From: Yamagishiella unicocca
Lineage: Eukaryota > Chlorophyta > Chlorophyceae > Chlamydomonadales > Volvocaceae
Reading direction: 5' to 3'
DNA: 64,000 nt
Assembly (NCBI GenBank): GCA_003116995.1
Contig: BDSL01000019.1
Coordinates: 310,001 to 374,000 of the forward strand
In this document: piece by piece, positions 33,201 to 44,200 of the stretch
How the letters are laid out: every line of letters starts with the position of its first letter
Position numbering within the stretch: position 1 is the stretch's first letter
The notes under the pieces: generated by a model
Told to the model about the DNA's origin: nothing
Database searches by the model: none
The model's input: only the letters and a program-made list of their open reading frames with translations
Position numbers and translations under genes: made by a program

Positions 33201-33300
33201 TCCACGCAACGGGTCACACCGACTCGTGCCCTCCAGCAGCTTAGAGCCCCCTGCGCCTAAACGCCCTAACCCGTAGACCCGGCGGCGGCGGCGGCGGCGC
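30282..33300. other. Long gene-poor region upstream of MsrA
   Basis: About 3 kb contains no exon with support. It holds the MsrA promoter, the T-depleted island at 31085-31920, and the 3' flank of the PLB-like gene. Open frames here (for example 31065-30523 on minus) have codon use unlike local exons and no recognisable motif. Confidence 0.4.
31085..31920 (+). other. T-depleted (A/C/G-rich) island, possible transposon remnant
   Basis: For about 830 bp the plus strand has very few T residues (typically 2-7 per 60 bases), while A, C and G are abundant. Several long plus-strand frames exist only because T-containing stops are rare. They encode basic Pro/Arg/Lys/Gln-rich sequence without a domain. 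The skew starts and stops sharply. A non-LTR retrotransposon 5' part or a non-coding transcript are possible explanations; no reverse transcriptase motif was found. Confidence 0.5.
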
Positions 33301-36300
33301 TCAAGGCCGCTGCTCCTCCCACTCCGTGTCGTACACATCGAGCATGCCGCGGTGGGGCACCCGGCGAAAGCGGGCATGGGCGTCCCACCTGAAGGGCGGG
33401 TGCCCCCCCTCAGTGGTGGGGCCGTTTATGGCGTCGGCGGACAGCTCCAGCGCGCGCCTGCGGATTGCGGTGTGGGTGGCGGGGCTCGTTTGCTCGAAAC
33501 GGTATGGATCGGGAAACACAGGTTATGACCCTTATAAGGCATAAGGCCTCCATCTACACGTCCATCTACACAGCCTCAAACACAAGCTGCGCGCGCCATT
33601 CCGCGGCATACCCTCACACACCTCCCCCGCGTCCCACACACCTGTAGCTGGTGACCTTTCCGTCGTAGCAGCCGTACACGTCAGGGTCCTCGGTGTTGAG
33701 GTCGCCGCGCCCGCACAGCGCGTCCCAGGGCGAGGCGACCGCGAGCGGGTCGGTCGGACGTAGGCCGTAGCCGTTGGACCGCAGCAGCTGCCGGAAGCTT
33801 GCAAGGTCGTTTGCGGCGGCTGGGGGTGAAGCGGCACAGAAAGCGGCGCAGAGAGGAGGTTGCCGACAGGACTTTTTTTATTAGGTTGTTGTTGCGAGGT
33901 GTTATGGGTTGGAGGTGGGTTTAGGAGTTTGTGTGCGCCCTGGCCGCCCCGGCAGCGGAGCAGCGGCACCCCGCCAGCAGCCAGCATGGCATCGCCCGCT
34001 CACCAGCGTCCCGCCGGAATATCTTGGCGCGCGGTGCCAGCTGGTAGCTCAGATCCGCTGCGGCGGCGGCGAACTCGGCGCCGCGGGCTGCCAGCGCCTC
34101 CGCGTGGCGGCGGTAGCCCGTCGCCTCGTACACCTCCGCAAAGTACGGCACGTTGTACGACGGCCAGTGGCCGCGCTCCAGGTCCGCCGTGGCGTCCGCG
34201 GTGACGGTCATTCCGGGGATGATCTCGGAGATGGTCAGGAGGCCCGGCTGCAGCTCCTGGCCTGGGGTGAAGAGGTTGAGGTTGACCACCATGTACTGGT
34301 TGTTGTAGGTGCCTGCAGGGCGTCCGGTGGGGGGGGGCCGGAGGGCGAGTCGAAGGGGGGGTTGGAGGCTGGCGGGCAGGGCTTTGATGCAGCAAGGTGG
34401 GCGGGGAGTTCGCGGCAAGCATGGCCTGACGTGCGCGGCCGCAGCCCCCAGCAGTCCCCAGTCCCCGTGGTATGCTTGGCAGGTCGCCCCAGATCAGCTC
34501 ACCGCTATTGTACGCCTCCGCCACCGCCGCCCAGCTCGGCCCGTCCACCGCCAACAGGTTGGCGGCCAGCACCCGCTGCCAGGACAGCAACGAGGCCGGC
34601 GAGCAGCCGTACGAGGCGTTGTAGCGGTTGTGGTCGTACACGTCCAGGGAGGTCTCCGTGACCACCAGCCCGCTGCCCAGTAGGTACCAGTCGTCAGCGG
34701 AGCTGATCTGACCTGCATGATTCACCCGCCAGGCAGCAAAAGAGGGTGGTTGGGCACGTCTGCACGGCAGCTGGTTGTACGTTGGGGCTCACAGGGCTCC
34801 GGTGGCTCACCGGGGTAGCTGGAGAACGACACCCGGCTGTTGGCCGCCCCGCCCGCCAGCCCGCTCAGCTGCGTGAGGCGCAGGTCGTAGTGTTTGTAGA
34901 TCCGCAGCATGGACGCGTAGCCCCACCAGGTCACATGGCCCAGAAGCAGGTCGTCCAGGCCGGGGGTGACCTGACCGGAGGGGAGGGGGACGGAGCCGGC
35001 GTGACGGGTCGGCGAGGACGGGGCCACTTGATCGGCGCCACCCGGCCTGCAACCCGTACATACCCTGGAGCGTTTCCCGCCCATGGACGATATGCCGTCC
35101 CCCCCTCCTACCTTGACAAGAGCGCTGCAACGACCCGTCTTGGCGATCCGACTGCGGACCTGACCCGGGGTGAGGTCGTCCCAGGAGCCGCGGCGGGGCA
35201 CCGCCCGGGGTACCTCCTCCTCCTCCTCGTCCTTTCGAACCGCCTCGGCGGCCAGGTCGGCTGCGGACGGCGGGCGGAAGAAGAACGAGGTGTCGCGCTC
35301 GGGGTTGGGAGTGCTGTCGTAGTCCGAGGCGTCTCCGCCGTCGTTGTCGTCCGGGAACACGACGCCTGAGGATCATGAGCCGGCCAGGCAGCCAAGGGGT
35401 CAGAGGCGAGGGGAGGAGAGTGAGAGCGTTACCGCGATGGAGGGCGTTACTCGGCAGCCCTTGGAACTCGCGTCCTGGGTCCTATCCTGTGGCCCCACTA
35501 CTTCCACTCCTCCACGACCATGTTCCCACTTGCCCGAATGACAGTAACATGCCTGCCGACCCCGACCCGGCCTCCACAAAAACACACCCGACTCCTGCCA
35601 CCCACCCAGCAGATCGTCCATGTCCCCCAGCGCGTTGAGAACCAGGAAGTCCCACTTCGTCAGCCGCTCCAGGGGGCAGGATGGGCCCAGCTCCGACAGC
35701 CGAGCGCTGTAACCGGCCAGCAGCCCGTCGGCCTGGGAGATGAGCAGCCCCACGGCCGGCCAGTAGGAGGGAGATGGTGGTTCCGGAGCGGAGCTTCCCA
35801 AGCTGGATGCGGATCCAGATCCCGCGTCCTGACCCCCGGTTCCCTTCCGCGCCGCTGCCGCCGCATGCTCCTTGACTTGCTGCCGGGCCCAGGCGTCCTG
35901 TTCGAACAGCCTGCGACCACCGAAAGGAAGGAGAACCATACCGGGTAGGGTACTGACGAGGTTGCTGGTTGCTTGGAGTGGGGGAAACGGTGACGGCCAG
36001 ATAGGCACGGGAAGGACTACTGCGGACGTCGCGGCGGTGGCAAATCGAGTAAGCGACGGCGGCCAAGCTACCTGTAGGCTGGTGGTGGAGTGGAGCGCTG
36101 GTGCAGATACGCATGGGCAGTTTGGGATAGCGTCCCGACTCCGGAGGGCGATGCACAATCGCAAGAGGTCTTCACCTCCCGAGGAAGCCAGCCATCACCC
36201 CGCTGCCCGCCGCCTACCAGTCGCCGATCTTGAACGTGTCGTTGGTTTGTTCCGCCAGCCAGGCCTTCATGTTGTAGGAGTAGTCGAAGATGCGCTCTGT

Positions 36301-37254
36301 GAGGTGTGAGGGACGCAGGGCACACCACGTCACAGGATAGCGGTATGGTCCAGTTAGCTGAACACACCAAACATGCTCACAACCATTTCGACTCGTATAT
36401 CCATACCCTCGCGCCGGCGATGGCCCAGGTGGTGCATTTTTTTAGCAACTCGCAGGCAGCAACCCAGATGCCACCCAGATGGCTCGAGTGCCTCCCAGCT
36501 GCTCATCCCACGCCCACCAGCTGACAGGTAGCCCTCGACGAAGCCAGCCGCCTGCATCTGCAGCTCGTCGGAGAAGGCGGGGTTGGTTGTGATGCGCAGC
36601 TGCCCGAAGTTGCTCCTGTGACGGAGCATGTCGGAGAAGGAGCCGTGCGCCGGAGCATCATCTGCAAGGGCGTGGGGCGAGGTGGTGGGATAGGGTGGTC
36701 GTTTTGCTGGTCCCGCAAGCTGAGGGTGGTCGATCGGTGAGAAAAAGGTGGATTGGGACAGGTGGGTATAAAATGCAATGCTGTGGCTGTGGATTTGTGA
36801 CTTTGCGCATGGCGGGAAGGTAGGGAAGCAAGAATAAGGACGTAGCAATTTGGCCGCGGATGCACGTGGACGGCGACGGACCACCTGGTGTTCGGTTTTG
36901 TCCATTCAAATATTGAGCACCCAGAATAACATACCTAAAATTAAACTAGCCCATTTGCAATGCTTATTGGTTTTCGCCAGTAGCTTGTGCATCGGTCGCA
37001 TCACTAGGGCTTTCACTGGCGGCCCTACCTCGCGGACTGCCGCCGACTCCGTTGACGAAGGAGAAACTGTTAGATCCTTCATCATAGCGTGCGTATCCCT
37101 CCAGTATGTCCGGCGCGTCATGGGACTGGGTGCGCAGCCACGCACCGACGCTACTCAAGCGGCCCCATCCCGCCCCGTGGGCAGCCTGGGCAAGGCTCAA
37201 AATGCACCAGAACCCTACAATACATCTGACAGATAGTTGACGAATGACAACCAT
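33301..37254 (-). CDS. Phospholipase B-like (PLBD/LAMA family) lysosomal-type hydrolase
   Basis: Exons on the minus strand: 37254-37029, 36661-36518, 36296-36218, 35910-35606, 35365-35112, 34970-34811, 34712-34503, 34312-34004, 33819-33642, 33457-33301. They give 673 residues with all phases consistent. A signal peptide is clear (VGFWCILSLAQAAHG). The family is an N-terminal-nucleophile hydrolase that self-cleaves before a cysteine. The matching cysteine is Cys331 in TGRCSALVKV. Other family blocks are HVTWWGYASMLRIYKHYDL, SFSSYPG, SADDWYLLGSGLVVTETSLDVY, NSGTYNNQYMVV, GHWPSYNVPYF, YGCYDGKVTSY and AINGPTTEGGHPPFRWD. It probably acts on lipids or amide substrates in an acidic vacuole or outside the cell. 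It is longer than animal homologues, mainly through an acidic Asp/Glu-rich linker before the cysteine. It is divergent from the TFIIIC gene across about 1 kb. The last acceptor was chosen by phase and by alignment to the family VTSY..A motif. Confidence 0.92.
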
Positions 37255-38234
37255 GGCTACGTGCAACGCGAGTGCGTTGTCTGTATGCCAACGACCTTGT
37301 TGGCGTGCCTGACGGCGCACCGTTAGTGGTATATAAACAGTAGTGTCTTTTACCCATATGCTGGCTAGTGCTTTGCGACCGATGTTGTACCCCAAGGCAG
37401 GCAGAGGCACTGCGGCAGTTCCAATCCTGTACGGAGTATTTTAAGCATCATGTCAAACTTGAACACTCAGTATACGGAATAAGAATAATCATACAACAAT
37501 AGTTGATTACCCGGGTTCCGGTTTAAGTGCAAAGGCGCAAATTGGACCTAAAGCTCAGCCCCTCACTTCTCTTTTCCACAGGATTACTGAAATACCGTAT
37601 GATATTACTGTTTAACTTCCAAAGCTCGCACAGCTCTGCCGTTCCAGCGGGACAAGGTCAATTGGGACAGCGGAAAGGTGAGAGGCTGCGTGTGCAGGGA
37701 CACTGCGTCTTCATATTTTCGAGGCAATGTCTTTGGCATTCACGACTCGCTCAACAGCCGCCCAGTCTGGCCCACCCAACCATGCAACACCCGCCGCGGC
37801 GGCGCGACCCGTTGGGCGTGGCGACAGGGGTTGCTTCCATCCCTTCCATGTCGTGGCGCCCTGCATGGGAGTAGACTCCTTGCGCACACCACACGCACGA
37901 CTGGCAGATCAGCCAGCCGTGCAGTCACCTCCTGCGGCGAGCCCAAGCGGCCAGCTACTGCACATCTTGCCCAGCCGGTTGTCCCTCCCCGTTCCCCTTT
38001 CCCTGCAGCCCTACGTTGTCGCCCTTTGGCGCGGGGACGTCCTCCAAATAGCAGCATTGGCCCGGCCGCGTGCAGGGGAGCAGCCAGCACGGCTGCAGCC
38101 TGGAGTCGCTGGGTGCGGCAGTAGCACTCGCAGCTTGGCGGCCGCAGCGTCGGTGGTGGCAGTAGCCCCACGCACAGCCCGCCAAACCTGTCACCCGCTC
38201 CGGCCTCTGCCGCACTAGGAGCCGCACAGCCGTC
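37255..38234. promoter_or_regulatory. Divergent promoter region between the PLB-like and TFIIIC genes
   Basis: This 980-bp interval separates the two start codons. It must contain both promoters and 5' UTRs. The right half (about 37730-38230) is GC-rich and open in several frames, but no exon with a plausible join was found. No specific element was identified. Confidence 0.45.
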
Positions 38235-41200
38235 ATGCCCGACTCCGAGTACGCGGAGGAGGACGACGGCCCCCCTGGAGCTGCGGCGGCTGCAGCCGCC
38301 GTCCCTGGAGCGAAGGCGAATGCAGCTGGATCCACGCGCGCAGGCCCAGCTCGGAGCGCCCGGCCGCGCGGCATGAGCATCAGCAGCGCCGTGGCCGGAG
38401 TCTTCAGCTCGGAATCGGAATCCGCCACAGACGGTGACGACGACGACGGCGACACGGATTACACGCAGGCCCACGGGTCCGATGATGAGGTTTATTCGGA
38501 GGACAGCGGCTCCGACGCCGGCGGCGGAAATCGTCGGAGGGGCCGGAGCCGCAGCCGCGGGTCCGCCGGCAGCCGCAGCCCCAGCCCCGGCGGCGGCTAC
38601 AGCGACGGCGGAAACACGTCGGGATTCACGACATGTGGGTGGATGCTCTCATGGACGGGGGCGCTCGCTTTTCTTAGCCCTGCGCAGGACAAATTAAAAC
38701 GAAAGCAACAGCCCGTTACTAACCCCCGCCCCGGCCCCGTTTTCCCCCGGTAGGTGATGAGAGCGAGGGAGACGACTTGTTCGACGAAGACCTGGACCCG
38801 TTATCGCTGCTGGAGGAGCTGGAGCAGCAGGGGGCCGGCGGCGCAGCGGAAGCTGGGACAGCGGCGGGGGGTACGGGCGCGTACGGCAGAGGCGATACGG
38901 GCACCCGCCAGCCGTTTGAGCTGCTGCGGGAGCGCCGACGCGCGCAGCGCATGGCCCATGGGTCGGGCGGCGGCCGCCGCCGCGGCGGCGACGACACCGG
39001 CGACGGCTCGGAGGAGGGACAGGAGGAGGCCGCCGATGAGGAGATGGCGGACGCGCTCGCGGCGGCGGTGGCGGCAAGTGGCGGCGCGGGGCCCAGCACC
39101 AGCGCCGCCGCGGCCGACAACGAGGGCGGCGGGAGAGGGCGGGGCCGGGGCCGTGGGCGGGGCCGCGGCCGCCACGCGCGGGCGCCGGCGGGCGGGCCCT
39201 CGGGCGAACCCGGCCGCGGACGGGGTCGCGGCGCACGGCGAAAATCCGCTGCTGACGCGGACATTTTCGGTGCTGACGTGGATGATATCCTGGACGACCC
39301 GCTGGCCGAGCGACTGGGGCTTGTGGAACCGGGCTCGCGGCGGCGCGGCCGGGGGCGGGGCCGGGGCCGGGGGCGGGGGCGAGGGAAGCGCAGCAGCAAG
39401 CGGAGACCCAAGCGCGGCATTCCGGAGGAGGTGCGACCCACGGGTCAGGGGACGGTGGAGGGGGGCTGGAGCGGGTAGGCGGGTTTGGTTCGTGCCTGGG
39501 CACCCAGAACACTCAGAGGCGTGTCGGAGTGGGCTGCAAGGGATTGCTCCCGGGATGGCTGGCTGGCGGCGGCACGAGATCTGTCTTCGCTGCGCTCCTG
39601 CCCCCACCTCGCTCATTCCAAAAGCTTAGCCGCCTCACCCTGTCCTCTGTCCTGCCTTTACTCCACACTCCCGCTTAGCCTTCCCTCCCCCAACCGTTTT
39701 CTGCTCCGACCTTCCCCAGGTGGTTGCCAAGTTAGGCCAGGCCAACGTGATGTACGCCATGAGGGAGTACCCGCCCGCCATAGAGCTGCTCACGCAGGCA
39801 GGTGGTGGAGGTCGTGGTGGTTGTGGAGGTGGTGGTGGTGGTGGAGGTGCTGCTGGTGGTGAGGACGGGGGCGGGACACGTGGAGGGGTCAAGGGCGTCT
39901 TGGCTGGTTGGGGTGGTTGGGGTGGTTGAAGACGTGCAGGGGCCGCGACGAGGCGGCAGGTGCGGAGCCTGCAGTCAGCCGGCAACCCGCCGCCCGCAAG
40001 GCCCTCAACACCGCTCCTCGACGCGCCCCCCCAGGTCATCAAGGACCACCCAAACATCTCCGACCCCTACCACACGCTGGGGCTGCTGCACGAGGCAAAC
40101 GGTGCGCAAGGCTCCAGGGAGGAGGATGTTGGACTCCAGGGAGGAGGATGTTGCACTCCAAGGAGGATAAGGGGCTCCGGGCGGCGGATGGGCTCGCGGC
40201 GGACCAGCCAGCAAAGTGACGCGCTGCTGCTGCCTAGGGCCTGGGGCCGGGCTGGCTCGAACTTGGGGTCCACCGCCCGCTTCTCACCGACCACCACCAC
40301 CACCGCCACCACCACCCTCAATTGTACGTCCATCCCGCGCCCCCTGACCCCACAGGCCAGCCCCGCAAGGCCCTGGACTTCTTCATGATCGCGGCCCACC
40401 TGAGCCCTCGCGACCTGTCGCTGTGGAAGCGCCTGGCGTCCATGTCCACGGAGCTGGGCTTCTACAGGTGGGGCAGGGGGGGGGGCGACCTCACGGGGCA
40501 GGAGGTGCCGGGGGGCCGACTCCAAGCAGCCCCAGCTGCGCCCTGCTCTCAGCTGTCCAGCTGGACACCGCCGCCTCGACAGCTCGGCGCTACGCTTCGT
40601 CTTCACCCTGCCACCCTACCCCTGTCCTCCGTCTCCCCCTGCCGGGGAACTGCGCCTCCTCGGCACCCCCCAGGCAAGCCGTCTACTGCCTTACTAAGGC
40701 CATCAACCGCAACCGCTCCGACCTGGACGCGTTATGGGACCGAGCGGTGCTGTATGCGCAGGTGTGGAAGGGGGGGGCGTGGGGGCTGAACAAACCATGG
40801 CTGCAAGTAAGAGTGTCTTGCACACTGAGCCGTGCTGGGTGCATCCGATGCCCCTGCTGCTGGTGGCGCCGCTGTTGCTGTTGCTGCTGCTACTGCTGAC
40901 CCGACTGCTACTGCTGACCCGACTGGTACTGGTACTGCTACTGCTACTGCGCCCTCAGGTTGGGGACACGGACAAGGCGCTGGTGCAGTTCGCGGAGGTG
41001 AGGGGGCTGGCGGACTGGGCCGCACGTGGCTGGGGGGCCGCACGTGGCTGGGGGGCCGCACGTGGCTAGGGGGGAAGAGCGGGTCCGCTGGGGCGAGCTG
41101 CGCTGCGGGCGGGGAGCCGCTCTGGAGCCCCCGGCGCAGCACCTGCGACAGGTCCTCACCTCGCCCCCACCCGCCACCTACACCCTCTTGCACCCCGAAA

Positions 41201-44200
41201 CCCTAACTCCCAAACCCCCCCCGCCCGCCCCCCCTCCTACCCGCCAGGTCAGCCGCGCCCGCCCCGGCGACCCGGCTGTCCCCGTCATGCAGGCCCGCCT
41301 GCACCATCAGGCTGGGGCGCCGCTCAAGGTGGGAACCCGGCCGACACGACGTGCTGCACCCGCGTGACCTCCGACACCGCGTGAGCTCCGACACGGCGCA
41401 CCCGCACGACCTTCCTACCACCACTGCGCCGTACCTGGATTGCGCCCCGGCCCCCTGGTGCCCCCGTGACGGGCTCGTCGGCCTCCGCCGGCCCCCGGTG
41501 CCCGGCGCCCCCAACACTTGTTTTGCTCTTACCGTACACTCACCTTCCCAACCCGCAGGCCATTGCCGTACTGGAGGCTCACCTCCGAGACCATCCCGGC
41601 CACGTGGACCTGACCCACATTAACATTTTGTCGGAGCTGTACATGGAGCGGGTGCGGAGGGGAGGGTGGGGCGGAGGCCGACGAGGGGCCCTAAAACCCT
41701 AAAACCCTAAAACCCAGGGGCTGTGGAGGAGGAGAGGGGAGGGGAGGGCGGAGGAATTGGCTGGGAAGCGATGGCAGGAGGGAGAGTGCCGGAAAGGAGA
41801 GACGGACGTCTGGAGGAGGAGGAGGGGTTGGAGGTGAGGGTGGGGTTGGAGGGAGGTCGAGAGGGCACTGGGGATACGGGAGGAGGTCCGGGTAGGCGAC
41901 TGTGCGTTCGGCCTCACGAACCACCACTGGTAAATGTCCGTCCCTTTCCACGCCGGACCCCCCCCTCCAGGGAGGCTATGCGGAGGCCCGCGCCCTCATC
42001 GAGCGGGCGGGACCAGTGCTGTGCCCCGACCAGGCGCTGCCGCTGGATCTGGCGGTCAAGGGAGGTAGGATCCAGGATCCAGGGATGGTCAGGGTGGAAA
42101 AAGGGACGAACACTCCTCGCGGGGGAGCGGATGCCCGCGGGTGCCGCATTCCGGGGGCGGGTGAAGGAACCGGACCTCAGCGGCCGGGTGCTGCCGCGGG
42201 GTCCCAAACCCCTCCGGTCCGCTCCCTTCCTGAGGGTCCGCTGCCCCCCCCCCCTTTACGCCCCCCCTACATTTCCACAGCCGCGTTACCGGTTCCTTTA
42301 TTGTATTCCCCCCTTGATGCCCCCCCCCCTGAGCAGGTCTCTGTCTGGCCAACATCGGCCGGTGGGAGGAGGCCGACGACGCTCTGGGCGAGCTGCTGAG
42401 GGAGCCCGTGGAGCAGTTCGGGGACCTCTACAGCAGCGTGGGCACGGCGCTAGCGGGGCTGGGCCAGCACGACAAGTGAGCGTGGGGTGGGAAGGGTTGA
42501 GCGGGGTTGAGCAGGGGGGTGGCATGAAGATTGCCGATTACCCGGTGACACGACATCCGGGGAGGGGGGGGGGGTCGGACTAACGTTCCCTAGGGATTAG
42601 GGACGTGTCTTTTCCACGTCCTCCCTCCGCTCCACCTAGCTGCCAACGAGGCATCCCTCCTCGTCTCTCTCCGCAGGGCGCTGCAGTACCTGGCCCCCCT
42701 CCTGGAGCACCCCGACTACAACGAGCCGGTGTTGTGGGGGCAGCTGCTGGGGTGCCACCGGGCGCTGGGGGAGCTGGCGGAGGGGCTGGCGCTGTACCGG
42801 GCGCAGATGGATGCCATGGACCCGGCGGACCCGCGGTGGGGTCCAGGGAGGGCGGGGGGCATGAGGGGGTCCAGGGAGGGCGGGGGACATGAGGGGGCGA
42901 GGGAGGGAAGGGAGGGCAGGGGGCGGTTGGCGGCACTAACGGATGTGAATGAACAGCATGCCGTGTTTGGGAGGTGCAGGTTTGCCGGAGAAACGGGTAT
43001 GTGGTGTGATGGGTGTCAGCAGGGCCGGTGCCGTGCATCGCGCGCATCCTCCTCTCCTGGTCTCACCACTGCCCCCTCCCGCAGGCTTAGGTTACCCCCC
43101 ACCCCTCGCCCTCTCACCCCCCCCCCGCAGCTACCCGGCGGCTGCCATCAGCCTCGCCGAGCAGTGCTCCGAGCTGGGGGAGTCAGGTCGCGACACCGCC
43201 GAGCAAATGCTCTCCGTGCTGGACGCCTTCCTGGACCAGCACCGGGGGGCGGCGGAAGCAGTGGGGGCGGCGGCGGCGGCGGAAGAGGAGGCCATGGCGG
43301 CGGAGGATGCCGGCGCGGGCGGCGCTGCCTCCGCTGCGGCCGCCGAGGCTGCTCTGGCTCCAGGAGCGCTTGCTGCCGCGGTGCTCGGCGAGGAGCTGGC
43401 GATGCGGCTGAGTCAGCTGTACCTTCAGATGGGCCATTTGGACAGGTGGGGGAGGGGAGTGGACGGGAGGGTTTAACGAGAATCCGCGAATCCACGGCCG
43501 ACAAACCAAGGCGGTGAAGATGGCGGTCCAGAATAGACGGGAGGCGAGTAGACGGAGCGGAGGCGCTGCTGAATCGTAGTGTAAGGTGATAAGGCAACGT
43601 ATTTGAGAAGGAAAGGTGGTATAAAAGTGACTAAGGTAAAGGCGGCTGGCGGAGAAGCTGATAAGGAGCAGTAAATAGTGGTCGTAGTAAGATGCGAAGG
43701 TAATGGAGGTGAAGGCTGAAGACGGAGAGCAGCCCCGGATGCTATCAACAGCCCGTGAGTGCGAGCGAAAGAACAAAGTGCCCGGCACAGGGGAACCCCC
43801 CCCGTTACGTGCGAAATAAGTGGGAGAGGTAGACTGGCCTGAGAAGGGCAAGGAAAGACCAAATAAGCGAGCAAAAGCGGCGAGCGTCAGGACCGGACCA
43901 CGAGGAGGAGGACATGCGACGGGCAGGCAAGGGGAGGGTGAATGGGATGGGTGGGTCGCGAGAAGCTAGGACTACGATGGTGAATGCGGGAAGGAAGGAA
44001 GGCAATGGCGGGGATATAGGATGGACGGGGTACGGCGGGCAGGGTGAGCCGTTACATGACAAACCGTGATGCCGACATGACGGACATGATGGACGGGAGG
44101 GGGCCGCACCGTTGTTGGCGCGAGAAGAAGAAGGTGGTGTTGGGATGGCGGCGCCGAGCAGCGAGCCAGTAGGAGGGGATACGATTCCGGGGGACCGTCG

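Noticed and set aside
38694..39512. Long open frames antisense to the TFIIIC N-terminal exons
   Set aside because: They are shadows of GC-rich RGRG-coding sequence; Arg/Pro-rich frames of this kind arise on the opposite strand.
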